Assembly (NCBI GenBank): GCA_963667145.1
Contig: OY762943.1
Location: forward strand, 248,001 to 312,000
Direction of reading: 5' to 3'
Origin: G963667145 sp963667145
GTDB taxonomy: Bacteria; Cloacimonadota; Cloacimonadia; G963667145
Length of the DNA: 64,000 bases
Below are positions 16,916 to 25,816 of this stretch, one piece after another. Every line of letters starts with the position of its first letter. Position 1 is the first letter of the stretch. Made by a program: the position numbers and the translations under genes. A model generated the notes under the pieces. It was not told the DNA's origin. It saw only the letters and a program-made list of their open reading frames with translations, and ran no database searches.

Positions 16916-18235
16916 TTAGAATGCGTATTCAAGATAAGAACCGAACAAAGTAACATTTTCATCGGAACTGTATCCGTCAACACCGTTCATAGCATCTCCA
17001 GGAATAACATATCCGGCAACAAATTTCCAAGTCACATTGTCTTTTACAGCCCATCTGATGCTAGCATCGATTTCCGTACCATATACATTATCCTTTTCGG
17101 TTTTGCCATCTTTTGTATATTCTTCATCTTCGGCGGACATTGCATAGCCAACGGCTAAATGTGCTGTAAAGGGACTATTGCCAAGTGGTTGATCAGCTTT
17201 AAGAATGAAAGACATTAAACCATGTTCATTGACGCTATTGCCAATGGCAAGATCGCTACTGGCACCGCCGTCAAGTTCTCCAGCATAGCCAAAGTATTCA
17301 AGACCTGAGCAATAGAAAGAACCGAGATTTTTCCAGCTAAGTTTTTCGTCAGGGTTTGTAGTTCCTGATATATAGACAAAGTCTCCACTGATAACTGTTC
17401 TAGTAGAAGTGATAGAGTAAGAAGGTTTCAAGCTAAGAGCGTAGACTTCTCCATCAACACTTTTTACTGTAGAAGCTGCATTATCTCTTCTACAATAGCA
17501 ACCTTTCAACAAAACAGGATTAACAACTACAGAAAAATTATTTATATTCATAGAGTACCAAGGAGAAATCCAAACAAATTTGGCTTTTTCATGAAGAGTA
17601 TCTATGGTTTTGTTTAGTTGCCCCAAAATATCCAAACCAAGAGTCCCAGGCCCTACATCTTTCATAGAGGCGTGAATAATCCAAGCATGTGAGTCATCAC
17701 TAGTGCTTGAACCTGTAGAAGCAGTAAATCCACCTAAACCTATAGAGATATCTCCAAAATCAGCTCCACCAATAGAAATGTTTTCTAATGTATTGCTGAA
17801 GTAAAAACCAGGCTTGTTAGCATCAAGTATTAAACCGTTTTGAGCATAAAAAGGCATTAAACCTGCTGTAACAGTGAAACCTAGGAAAGCATCAGGGATT
17901 GTCATATAAGCCCTATCCAAGTTAAATTCATTTTTACCAAGAACATCATCTCCGTTAGCTGTTTTTGGATTACTGTAAGTCTCGGAAGTCTTAGATCCAT
18001 CACCATCAGTTAATCTAAAACGAGTAACGAATTTTATGCCATTTTCTGCTTCTCCTGTCATGATAAGTCGTAGTCTTTGGGACTTCCAAGAAGTAGTACT
18101 GGCATCATCATTAAATTTACTGTTTAATGTAATACCTCCTCTAGCACGGATCGTTCCCGTGTAATCCAAATCGAAAGCCATCAAATTTCCGATCGCAAAA
18201 AGAGCGACCAAACTAATTGCTAATAGTTTATTCAT
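16916..18235 (-). CDS. Porin-like outer-membrane beta-barrel protein, copy 1
   Basis: A 439-residue secreted barrel. It has a signal peptide (MNKLLAISLVALFAIGNLMA), an N-terminal FDLDYTGTIRARGG strand, many Gly/aromatic beta strands and a C-terminal SYLEYAF ending in Phe, the usual BAM signal. Start ATG 18235 has an AAAGGAG site. The protein aligns over its full length with the next gene, including TSWKSQRLRL, MTGEAENG/KFVTR and DNVTWKF. Probably a general or substrate-specific pore. The substrate is unknown. Confidence 0.8.
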   Translation of the reverse strand: MNKLLAISLVALFAIGNLMAFDLDYTGTIRARGGITLNSKFNDDASTTSWKSQRLRLIMTGEAENGIKFVTRFRLTDGDGSKTSETYSNPKTANGDDVLGKNEFNLDRAYMTIPDAFLGFTVTAGLMPFYAQNGLILDANKPGFYFSNTLENISIGGADFGDISIGLGGFTASTGSSTSDDSHAWIIHASMKDVGPGTLGLDILGQLNKTIDTLHEKAKFVWISPWYSMNINNFSVVVNPVLLKGCYCRRDNAASTVKSVDGEVYALSLKPSYSITSTRTVISGDFVYISGTTNPDEKLSWKNLGSFYCSGLEYFGYAGELDGGASSDLAIGNSVNEHGLMSFILKADQPLGNSPFTAHLAVGYAMSAEDEEYTKDGKTEKDNVYGTEIDASIRWAVKDNVTWKFVAGYVIPGDAMNGVDGYSSDENVTLFGSYLEYAF

Positions 18236-18276
18236 TTCAATTTCTCCTTTCATTGTTTAAATTAAAATTCTTAAAA

Positions 18277-18313
18277 ATTGTGAGTAAGCTATAAGGCAAA
18301 CTGAATTTGTCAA
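18277..18313 (-). promoter_or_regulatory. Promoter-like element of porin copy 1
   Basis: TTGACA (18308-18313, minus), 21 nt to TACTCACAAT. Placed just after the terminator of porin copy 2, so the two porins appear to be transcribed separately. Confidence 0.4.
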
Positions 18314-18337
18314 ATACTAAATTGATATTTTTACATC

Positions 18338-18366
18338 AAAAAAGACTCTTTCACAAGGAAAGAGTC
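18338..18366 (-). terminator. Rho-independent terminator after porin copy 2
   Basis: A perfect 9-bp stem (GACTCTTTC / GAAAGAGTC), 5-nt loop and six T on the minus strand. Confidence 0.85.
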
Positions 18367-18388
18367 TTTATAGTTTTATTTAATAGAT

Positions 18389-19663
18389 TTAGAAAGCATA
18401 TTCAAGATAACTAGAAAGAATTGTTATGTTCTCATCTTTTTTAGTACCTTGAACAGTTGCGTCACCAGGCATTACAAGAGATCCAGTAAATTTCCAAGTT
18501 ACGTTATCTTTCACAGCCCATCTAAGACCGAGGTCAATTTCTGTTCCAAGAACGTTGTCTTTTTCTGATTTGCCGTCTTTTGTGTATTCCACATCTTCAG
18601 CTGTCATTACATAACCAGCAGCAGCATGAAGAGTAAGAGCAGAAGTAAGAGGATGGTTTGCATTTACAGCGATAGATAATTGACCAAGACTACTTACGGC
18701 ATTACCAATATCCCCGTAGTTATCAATTTCGTTACCAGCACCAAAATATTCAAGACCTGAACAATAGAAAGAACCAAGGTTACTCCAAGTGAGTTCTTCA
18801 GCAGGTTTGTCAGTTCCAGAGACATAAAGAATATCTCCTCCGAAAGAAGTTCCTGTAGCTGCAAGAGAGTAAGAAGGTTTGATTGCAAGAGCAAAAACAC
18901 TACCATCAATTTTCTTGACTGTTGAAGATTCTGTAACACCGTCTTTTAAGTCATAGCTACCAGTCAATATAATAGGGTTAACATTCACGGAGAAATCACC
19001 AGCAACAAAGTCATACCAAGGAGAAATCCAAATAAGATTAGCATTATCATGATTAGCGTCCTTATTTACATTTGTTTGAGCAATAACATCAAGACCAAGA
19101 GTACCAGATCCAACGTTATTCATAGAGAGTTGAGCCAAAAGAGCGTGAGTATCATCACTGGTAGAAGTACCTACGGTTTGTGTAAATCCACCGAAACCGA
19201 TAGAAATATCATCTATAGATTTTCCGAAATAGTAACCAGGTCTATTAGCATCAATTACCAAACCGTTTTTGGCATAGAAAGGCATTAAACCAGCAGTAAT
19301 TGAGAAACCTAAGAAAGCATCAGGCACAACCATGAAAGCTCTATCCATGTTGAATTCACCCTTTCCAATAACATCATCACCAGTAGCAGTTTGTGGATTG
19401 CTGTAGGTTTCAGAAGTTTTAGATCCGTCTCCATCAATCAATCTGTAACGAGTAACGAATTTTACACCATTTTCAGCCTCTCCCGTCAAGACAAGTCTTA
19501 ACCTTTGACTTTTCCAAGATGCTGTGCTAGCGTCTTTATCAAAGCCAGTATTTTCAGTGATTTTGCCTCTAACGCGCATGGTTCCAGAGTAGTCAACATC
19601 TAAAGCCATCAAGTTTCCGACTGCGAAAAGAGCAATCAGACTAAGTGTGATTAGTTTTTTCAT
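18389..19663 (-). CDS. Porin-like outer-membrane beta-barrel protein, copy 2
   Basis: A 424-residue paralogue of the adjacent porin: signal peptide MKKLITLSLIALFAVGNLMA, mature start LDVDYSG, shared blocks throughout and C-terminal SYLEYAF. An AAGGAG site precedes the ATG. The differences concentrate in segments that would be loops. The pair has its own promoters and terminators, so differential expression is possible. Specific function unknown. Confidence 0.8.
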   Translation of the reverse strand: MKKLITLSLIALFAVGNLMALDVDYSGTMRVRGKITENTGFDKDASTASWKSQRLRLVLTGEAENGVKFVTRYRLIDGDGSKTSETYSNPQTATGDDVIGKGEFNMDRAFMVVPDAFLGFSITAGLMPFYAKNGLVIDANRPGYYFGKSIDDISIGFGGFTQTVGTSTSDDTHALLAQLSMNNVGSGTLGLDVIAQTNVNKDANHDNANLIWISPWYDFVAGDFSVNVNPIILTGSYDLKDGVTESSTVKKIDGSVFALAIKPSYSLAATGTSFGGDILYVSGTDKPAEELTWSNLGSFYCSGLEYFGAGNEIDNYGDIGNAVSSLGQLSIAVNANHPLTSALTLHAAAGYVMTAEDVEYTKDGKSEKDNVLGTEIDLGLRWAVKDNVTWKFTGSLVMPGDATVQGTKKDENITILSSYLEYAF

Positions 19664-19726
19664 ACTAATTCTCTCCTTTTTTTTGTTTGTTTAATTTTTT
19701 TAATTACATCCTCGTAGGACGCACCT

Positions 19727-19754
19727 TTTGTATCCTTGGCAAAGTTGGTGTCAA
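19727..19754 (-). promoter_or_regulatory. Promoter of porin copy 2 (standard spacing)
   Basis: TTGACA (19749-19754, minus), 16-nt spacer, TACAAA (19727-19732). Unlike most others here it has near-canonical spacing. The rest of the gap to gdhA copy 1 shows no clear terminator or gene. Confidence 0.45.
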
Positions 19755-19916
19755 GGTGTTTTTCTCTTTTTTTACTTTTTGTAATGCAGTTTTACAGAGT
19801 TTGGAACGAAATTTTCACTGCAAATATTCGCTTTTGCAAGAGTATTTTCTCTCGCTCGCGTGGACAACGGACGCAGGTAATTCACAACAATCCAACAAAA
19901 TTGGTTTTGCATCAGG

Positions 19917-21242
19917 TTATATCGGACCTTGGTCAAGCATGGCTTCTGCCACCTTGATAAATCCGCCGATGTTGGCACCTTTTAGGTAGTTGATGAAGTC
20001 GCCTTCTTTGCCGTATTCCACGCAAGTTTTGTGAATGCTTGTCATTATTTCGTGCAGTTTGGCGTCCACTTCTTCTCTGCTCCAGCTGAGGTGCATGGAG
20101 TTTTGGGTCATCTCCAAGCCTGACACGGCTACACCGCCTGCATTCACAGCTTTTCCCGGAGCGTAGGTCAGTTTGTTCTTTTGGAAAATCTCTATCGCCT
20201 CGGGGGTGCTACCCATGTTGGATACTTCCGCAACGAGCATGGCGTTGTTGTTCACCAAGTTTTGTGCGTCTTCGCCATTGAGTTCGTTTTCGCAGGCACA
20301 GGGGAGAGCTATGTCGCATTTCACTTCCCATGGATGCTTGTTGGGGATAAACTTTGCACCGAATTTCTCGGCAAATGGAGCCACGACGTCGTTGTTGGTG
20401 GCACGGAGTTCCAACAGATAGTCGATTTTTTCTCCAGAGATGCCATCTGGATCATAGATGTATCCATCAGGACCAGAGATAGTCAACACTTTGCCACCGA
20501 GTTCCACAGCTTTCTTAATTGCTCCCCAAGCTACGTTTCCAAAGCCTGACACGGTGATAGTTTTGCCTTCGATGGTTTCGTTTTTCAGTTTGAGTATCTC
20601 TTCCACGAAATAGATAGCTCCAAATCCTGTGGCTTCTGGACGAATGAGGCTTCCGCCCCAAGCGAGGCTTTTGCCAGTGAGAACGCCTGTGTGCCTCCCA
20701 ACTAGCTTTTTGTACATGCCAAACATAAAGCCGATTTCTTTGCCACTCACGCCTATGTCGCCTGCGGGCACATCGGTTTCGGGACCTATCACTTTCCATA
20801 ATTCTAGCATAAATGCTTGGCAGAAGTGCATAATTTCGTTGTCGGTTTTACCTTTTGGGTCGAAGTCCGAGCCACCTTTTGCTCCACCCATAGGCAGAGT
20901 TGTTAGGCTGTTTTTGAAGATTTGTTCAAACCCGAGGAATTTGAGAACGCTGATATTTACAGTTGGATGAAACCGCAAACCACCTTTGTATGGACCTATG
21001 GCGTTGTTGAACTGCACGCGATAGCCGATGTTGACTTGCACTTTGCCTTTGTCGTCCACCCACGGAACCTTGAAAGTGGCAATTCTGTCTGGCTCAACCA
21101 AGCGTTCGGCTATTCCAGCCTTTTTGTATCGAGGGTTGGTTTCATAAAACTCCTCGATAGACCCGAGAACTTCGTTGACTGCCTGAAGATATTCGTTTTC
21201 GCCCGGGTGTTTTTTGCTAAGCATCTCAATGATTTTTTTCAT
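19917..21242 (-). CDS. gdhA: Glutamate dehydrogenase, copy 1
   Basis: Reversible oxidative deamination of glutamate. From ATG 21242 (AGGAAG site) it has 441 residues, the hexameric bacterial NAD(P) type. The substrate site is intact (GGLRFHPTVN, then PMGGAKGGSDFDPKGK, and DVPAGDIGV). The coenzyme fold reads SGFGNVAWGA, and the second strand ends in SGPDGYIYDP where copy 2 has SDSSGYIYDP. This may change NAD/NADP preference. Its frame extends to 21275 without a better start. It is transcribed separately from copy 2. Confidence 0.93.
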   Translation of the reverse strand: MKKIIEMLSKKHPGENEYLQAVNEVLGSIEEFYETNPRYKKAGIAERLVEPDRIATFKVPWVDDKGKVQVNIGYRVQFNNAIGPYKGGLRFHPTVNISVLKFLGFEQIFKNSLTTLPMGGAKGGSDFDPKGKTDNEIMHFCQAFMLELWKVIGPETDVPAGDIGVSGKEIGFMFGMYKKLVGRHTGVLTGKSLAWGGSLIRPEATGFGAIYFVEEILKLKNETIEGKTITVSGFGNVAWGAIKKAVELGGKVLTISGPDGYIYDPDGISGEKIDYLLELRATNNDVVAPFAEKFGAKFIPNKHPWEVKCDIALPCACENELNGEDAQNLVNNNAMLVAEVSNMGSTPEAIEIFQKNKLTYAPGKAVNAGGVAVSGLEMTQNSMHLSWSREEVDAKLHEIMTSIHKTCVEYGKEGDFINYLKGANIGGFIKVAEAMLDQGPI

Positions 21243-21323
21243 AATTTGCTTCCTGTTCAATTTATTTTTTTTCAAGAAGTTCCACTAACGAAAGCATCTT
21301 GAAAGAATTTATATTTAATGCAC

Positions 21324-21345
21324 GAAAATCTTTGAATGGATTTTC
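21324..21345. promoter_or_regulatory. Inverted repeat upstream of gdhA copy 1
   Basis: GAAAATC and GATTTTC, 7 bp, separated by 8 nt, about 80-100 nt before the start codon. Could be an operator or leader hairpin. No known family recognised. Confidence 0.3.
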
Positions 21346-21470
21346 ATTTGCCGAACGGACGAAGGAACTTACATTTTTTTTGTCAAGCAAAGAAGATAGT
21401 TATTTGAAAGCGAATATGGGGAGTCAATCGGAGCAATATTTTGCAGGGAAATTGATTTGCGATTAACAAG

Positions 21471-21501
21471 AAAAAAACCCTCCACCAATAAAGCAGAGGG
21501 T
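21471..21501 (-). terminator. Rho-independent terminator after gdhA copy 2
   Basis: ACCCTC / GAGGGT stem with a loop of about 12 nt and seven T on the minus strand. Confidence 0.75.
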
Positions 21502-21535
21502 ATGTTGATTTTTTACTATACTATTATAGAATGTG

Positions 21536-22861
21536 TTACACCAATCCTTGGTCAATCATAGCGTCAGCAACTTTGATAAATCCGCCGATGTTAGCACCTT
21601 TTGGATAGTTGATGAAGTCGCCTTCTTTGCCGTGTTTCACGCAAGTTTTGTGAATGTTTATCATGATGTCTTTCAGCTTGGCGTCAACTTCTTCGCTAGT
21701 CCACACGTGACGCAAAGAGTTTTGAGACATTTCCAGTCCTGACACGGCAACACCACCAGCGTTAGCGGCTTTACCTGGTCCGTAGAGGGTTTTGTTGTCC
21801 ATCCACACTTTGATAGCCTCGGGAGTGCTAGGCATATTAGCTCCTTCGCTAACAGCGATAACTCCGTTGTTTACCATTGTTTGAGCTTCCTCACCACTGA
21901 TTTCGTTTTCGCACGCACAGGCAAAAGCAACTTCGCCTTTTTCAGACCAAGGTCTTGCACCTGCAACGAATTTCACGCCGTATTTGTCGGCATACTCTTT
22001 GATGCGTCCGCGTTTAACGTTCTTCAGTTCCAAAACGAATTTCAGTTTCTCGGCATCAATTCCGTCTGGATCGTAGATGTATCCTGAAGAATCGGAAAGT
22101 GTTACCACTTTGCCACCAAGATGGTTTACTTTTTCCACAGCGTATTGAGCCACGTTTCCTGAACCAGAAACCAAGACAGTTTTACCTTTGAAAGAATCGC
22201 CACTGTGTTTTAGCATTTCATCAGCAAAATACACTGCTCCGTAGCCTGTAGCTTCAGGACGAATGAGCGAACCGCCCCAGCCTAAGCCTTTTCCTGTGAG
22301 TACGCCTGTAAACTCGTTGCGGAGTTTTTTGTACATTCCGAACATATAGCCGATTTCGCGTCCACCCACGCCGATGTCTCCAGCTGGCACGTCTGTGTTA
22401 GGACCGATGTGACGGAACAATTCGGACATAAAGCTTTGGCAGAAACGCATAACTTCTCTGTCGGTTTTGCCTTTCGGATCAAAGTCGGAACCACCTTTGC
22501 CACCACCCATAGGGAGTGAAGTAAGTGAGTTTTTGAAGATTTGCTCGAAACCGAGGAATTTGAGTACGCTGACATTCACAGTTGGATGAAACCGCAAACC
22601 GCCTTTGTAGGGACCTATTGCGGAGTTGAACTCCACACGGTAGCCACGGTTAACTTGAATTTCGCCTTTGTCGTCAATCCAAGGAACTCTAAAGCTGATA
22701 ATTCTCTCGGGCTCAACTATGCGTTCCAAGATTTTGAACTCTTTGTACTTTGGGTTGTCCTCTATGAAGTCCCATAGAGTAGATACGACTTCTTCTACGG
22801 CTTGAATGAACTTTTCCTGATCTTTGTTCTTAGCACGCAGAACTTCCATGAATTTTTCCAT
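21536..22861 (-). CDS. gdhA: Glutamate dehydrogenase, NADP type, copy 2
   Basis: A 441-residue paralogue of the neighbouring gene with the same substrate-binding blocks (GGLRFHPTVN, PMGGGKGGSDFDPKGK, VPAGDIGVGGREIGYMFG). Its Rossmann fold (SGSGNVAQYA then VTLSDSSGYIYDP) is the E. coli GdhA form, which suggests NADP(H) and a biosynthetic role. That is inference. It has its own promoter-like element, AGAGAGG ribosome-binding site and terminator. Confidence 0.94.
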   Translation of the reverse strand: MEKFMEVLRAKNKDQEKFIQAVEEVVSTLWDFIEDNPKYKEFKILERIVEPERIISFRVPWIDDKGEIQVNRGYRVEFNSAIGPYKGGLRFHPTVNVSVLKFLGFEQIFKNSLTSLPMGGGKGGSDFDPKGKTDREVMRFCQSFMSELFRHIGPNTDVPAGDIGVGGREIGYMFGMYKKLRNEFTGVLTGKGLGWGGSLIRPEATGYGAVYFADEMLKHSGDSFKGKTVLVSGSGNVAQYAVEKVNHLGGKVVTLSDSSGYIYDPDGIDAEKLKFVLELKNVKRGRIKEYADKYGVKFVAGARPWSEKGEVAFACACENEISGEEAQTMVNNGVIAVSEGANMPSTPEAIKVWMDNKTLYGPGKAANAGGVAVSGLEMSQNSLRHVWTSEEVDAKLKDIMINIHKTCVKHGKEGDFINYPKGANIGGFIKVADAMIDQGLV

Positions 22862-22880
22862 TTTATTACCTCTCTTTACC

Positions 22881-22919
22881 TTTATCAGGCGACAAATTAA
22901 TTCCTACCATTTATGTCAA
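22881..22919 (-). promoter_or_regulatory. Promoter-like element of gdhA copy 2
   Basis: TTGACA (22914-22919, minus), 26 nt to TGATAAA. The rest of the 22862-23113 gap holds two further TTGACA boxes on the plus strand (near 22989 and 23041) that may serve the PPC gene, but no gene. Confidence 0.4.
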
Positions 22920-23113
22920 CTAAAAAAATGATGAAAAGTATCTCAAAACCGTTATGAGGGTTGGGCTGAATGGGTGTAACTTTTTGTTTTTGACAGTGTT
23001 ATTTTTGTGGAAATTTGTGATGAAACCTGATAACTAAGAGTTGACAAGACGGGAAAGAGATTTAGCGTGGACACACAAAATTTTGATGAAGTTGTTACTT
23101 GGAGGAGGTTTTG

Positions 23114-23536
23114 ATGTTAGAAGAATTGAAACAGGGCAGAATTTTTGCTGGGAGAGTTACAGCTGGCAAGGACGCTGTGGAGGCTATCACGGAATTTGCC
23201 AAGGGCAAAGGAATAAAATTTGCCAAAGTCAGCGGGATTGGAGCTTTCGAGAAGGTGAGACTTGGCTATTTTGATGGCGAGAAATACCATTACAAGAGCT
23301 TTGACGAGCCGATAGAGGTTGCATCTATGGAGGGGAATATCTCCATTAAAGATGGTGAACTTTTCGCTCATCTCCATATAAATGTTGCTGACAAAAATTT
23401 CAACTCCTATGCAGGTCATTTGTTTGAATCGGAGGTTTTTTGCTTGGAATTTTTTATTCAAGAGTACACTGGGCACGAATATGTGCGTGCTACTGGGCAT
23501 GAGATACCTTTGTCTGTTTGGAGCGAAACGATTTAA
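23114..23536 (+). CDS. PPC-domain (DUF296) protein
   Basis: A 140-residue single-domain protein of the PPC/DUF296 family, known in bacteria as small trimeric proteins and in plants fused to AT-hooks. The conserved metal-site region is AHLHINVAD (85-93) with a second conserved GH at 101-102. Start ATG 23114 follows a strong GGAGGAGG site. It heads a plus-strand run into pgi/pmi, rseP, obg and dprA. The molecular role is unknown and DNA binding is not established for stand-alone members. Confidence 0.88.
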   Translation: MLEELKQGRIFAGRVTAGKDAVEAITEFAKGKGIKFAKVSGIGAFEKVRLGYFDGEKYHYKSFDEPIEVASMEGNISIKDGELFAHLHINVADKNFNSYAGHLFESEVFCLEFFIQEYTGHEYVRATGHEIPLSVWSETI

Positions 23537-23577
23537 TTTAATAATAAAGTAGAGATAATTAAAAGAGGAATACGATT

Positions 23578-24555
23578 ATGAATATGAATTCGATGCACGA
23601 TTTGATAACGCATATGCCAGACCATCTGTATCAGGGCTATCACAATGCGGAAGTCGCCAAGCAAGAGGGTGACATAGACAAGGTGGTGATTTGTGGAATG
23701 GGTGGCTCAGGTATAGCAGGACACTTGATTAACGGTGCTTACGGCGAAAAATTTTCCGTTCGAGTTGCCAGTGACTATCGTCCAGGATATTTGGATGCCA
23801 AAACGTTGGTTATCTTGATTTCCTATTCAGGCAACACGGAAGAGACTTTGTCTTGCTTCGAGAAAGCCAAAGCAAAAACATCTTATCTTGCAGGAATAAC
23901 CACAGGTGGCAAGTTGGAAGAGATGATGGGTGGTAACTATCCGATGATTAAGCTGAAAAGCGGATTTCCTCCAAGAGCTGCTATTGCCTATTTGTTCGGT
24001 GGAGTTCACAAGATTTTGGAGGCTTACGGATTGGTGCCGAGCATTGCCAAAGAGATAGACGCCACGGTCAGCCAGTTGGCAGGCAAGGTGCAGGCTGTTT
24101 TTGAGGATAGCTCCAAGGAGCAAAATATCGCCAAGCAAATCGCCAGTAGCCTGAAGGGGAAGATTGCAATTATCTATGCTGCTGACCCTGCATATAGTTG
24201 TGCTGCTTACAGGATGAAGTGCCAAATCAACGAGAACGCAAATTCGCCTGCTTTTTGGCATTGTTTCCCGGAGATGAACCACAACGAGATAGAAGCCTAT
24301 TACCATCAGGACTTGCCTTTGGTTCCGATTATTTTGTCCGATTTCGACTTGGGCGAAAGATACAAAACGCGAGTGGAGATTTTTTCCAAGTTGTTGGACG
24401 AGAAAATCGATATTTTTGCCGAGGGGAATTCGTATATAGAAAAGGTGTTTTCGCTGATTTTCATTGGAGATATGATTAGCTATTATCTCGCTGTGGAAAA
24501 CGGAGTTGACCCGTTTGCTATCGACAATATTTACTTTTTGAAAGAGAACTTGTAG
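23578..24555 (+). CDS. Bifunctional phosphoglucose/phosphomannose isomerase
   Basis: A 325-residue enzyme interconverting fructose-6-P with glucose-6-P and mannose-6-P. It is the archaeal/PGI-PMI type rather than classical Pgi. Two SIS domains are visible: GMGGSGIAGHL (40-50) and ISYSGNTEET (81-90) in the first, and NENANSPAFWHCFPEMNHNE in the second with the catalytic Glu/His region. It lies 41 nt after the PPC gene and 7 nt before rseP. Its mannose product could feed the phosphohexomutase and DPM1-like enzymes encoded later in the window. Confidence 0.93.
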   Translation: MNMNSMHDLITHMPDHLYQGYHNAEVAKQEGDIDKVVICGMGGSGIAGHLINGAYGEKFSVRVASDYRPGYLDAKTLVILISYSGNTEETLSCFEKAKAKTSYLAGITTGGKLEEMMGGNYPMIKLKSGFPPRAAIAYLFGGVHKILEAYGLVPSIAKEIDATVSQLAGKVQAVFEDSSKEQNIAKQIASSLKGKIAIIYAADPAYSCAAYRMKCQINENANSPAFWHCFPEMNHNEIEAYYHQDLPLVPIILSDFDLGERYKTRVEIFSKLLDEKIDIFAEGNSYIEKVFSLIFIGDMISYYLAVENGVDPFAIDNIYFLKENL

Positions 24556-24562
24556 AGGGAAT

Positions 24563-25813
24563 TTGTTTTACTTATATTTTGTATTAGCGTTGTCCGTGAT
24601 AGTTGCCCTGCACGAGATTGGGCATTTTTTGGCAGCTCGGTTTTTCGGTGTGCGAGTTGAGGCTTTTTCCATTGGCTTCGGTCCTGTTTTGTATGAGAAA
24701 AATATTTGGCAGACGAATTTCCGCATTTCCCTGATACCTCTTGGTGGATACGTGAAGATGTTTGGGGAAAATATCAACGAGGCTTCGTCAGAACCTTGCT
24801 CTTTTTCTTCCAAATTGTGGTGGCAAAAATCTATCATAGCGTTTTCTGGACCTTTTGCCAATTTGTTGGTAGCGGGTTTGTTTTTCGTCATGTCTTTTAT
24901 GTTTAATGTAACCTACCAAGATTTTTTGCCTATTGTTGGTGAGAATGGACAGGGCTTCCGCAGAGGCGATGTTATTTTGGAAGCCGATGGTAAAAAAATA
25001 GCGAGTTGGTCGGAGATTGGCGAAAGTGCCAAAGAGTTCACTGTGAAGCGTGATGGTGAATTGCTCACGGTCATTATTGATGACAAATTTTCCGTAAATC
25101 CCAAGGTTGAGCCTGTGATAGGCGAAGTTGCAGTGGGGATGCCTGCGTATCTTGCGGGAATGAAAGAGGGCGACAAGATTTTGCAAATCGGCAACAACGA
25201 TGTACTTTCTTGGCATGACATTGGGCAGGCTATCACGAGCAAAGAGAGAGTGAAAGTTGTGTTTTCTCGGGATAAGCAAATATTCACGCGTGAGATTGAG
25301 CCTATTCAAGACCCAGTTTCGGGGAAATATTTGTTGGGAATTACCGCACCGCTTTTCATTTTCACCAAAGCACCCTATGGCTTTTTTACCTCTGTCGGAA
25401 ATGGCTTGTTGGCGACAGCTTCTGCTGTGTGGCTCAATTACTACGGCTTGTACAAATTAGTGGTAAATCCACTTGGTTTGGCGGACAATTTGTCTGGACC
25501 GATAATGATTTCTCAGTCCGCAAAAAGTTTTTCCAATAAAGGAGCGAGTTCCATTTTTGTTTTCATCGCTTTTATCAATGTGGTACTTTGCGTGATGAAT
25601 TTGCTTCCAATTCCGATTTTGGACGGAGGAATGATTTTGTTTGCGATTTTGGAAGGAGCATTGAGGCGACCAGTTTCCGAAGGAATCCAACTGAAACTGC
25701 AATATTTCGGGTTTTTCATCATTATGTCGTTGATGTTTTTCTCCTTTTACAACGATGCGGATAAGCTGATAGACAGAGTGAAAAATACGGATTTTACATC
25801 TGAAGGAGTTTAG
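24563..25813 (+). CDS. rseP: RIP metalloprotease RseP
   Basis: Inner-membrane site-2 zinc protease that cleaves anti-sigma factors or signal-peptide remnants. TTG start (24563) with an AGAGGGA site. HEIGH zinc motif at 17-21 in the first membrane helix, one central PDZ region (about 120-260, with MPAYLAGMKEGDKILQIG), and the second active-site motif LLPIPILDGG near residue 350. Length 416 is normal. Followed 3 nt later by obg. Confidence 0.95.
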   Translation: MFYLYFVLALSVIVALHEIGHFLAARFFGVRVEAFSIGFGPVLYEKNIWQTNFRISLIPLGGYVKMFGENINEASSEPCSFSSKLWWQKSIIAFSGPFANLLVAGLFFVMSFMFNVTYQDFLPIVGENGQGFRRGDVILEADGKKIASWSEIGESAKEFTVKRDGELLTVIIDDKFSVNPKVEPVIGEVAVGMPAYLAGMKEGDKILQIGNNDVLSWHDIGQAITSKERVKVVFSRDKQIFTREIEPIQDPVSGKYLLGITAPLFIFTKAPYGFFTSVGNGLLATASAVWLNYYGLYKLVVNPLGLADNLSGPIMISQSAKSFSNKGASSIFVFIAFINVVLCVMNLLPIPILDGGMILFAILEGALRRPVSEGIQLKLQYFGFFIIMSLMFFSFYNDADKLIDRVKNTDFTSEGV

Positions 25814-25816
25814 AAA

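Noticed and set aside
19687..19989. Plus-strand frame of 100 codons between porin 2 and gdhA
   Set aside because: No RBS, no recognisable domain, overlaps the gdhA end antisense. Probably chance.
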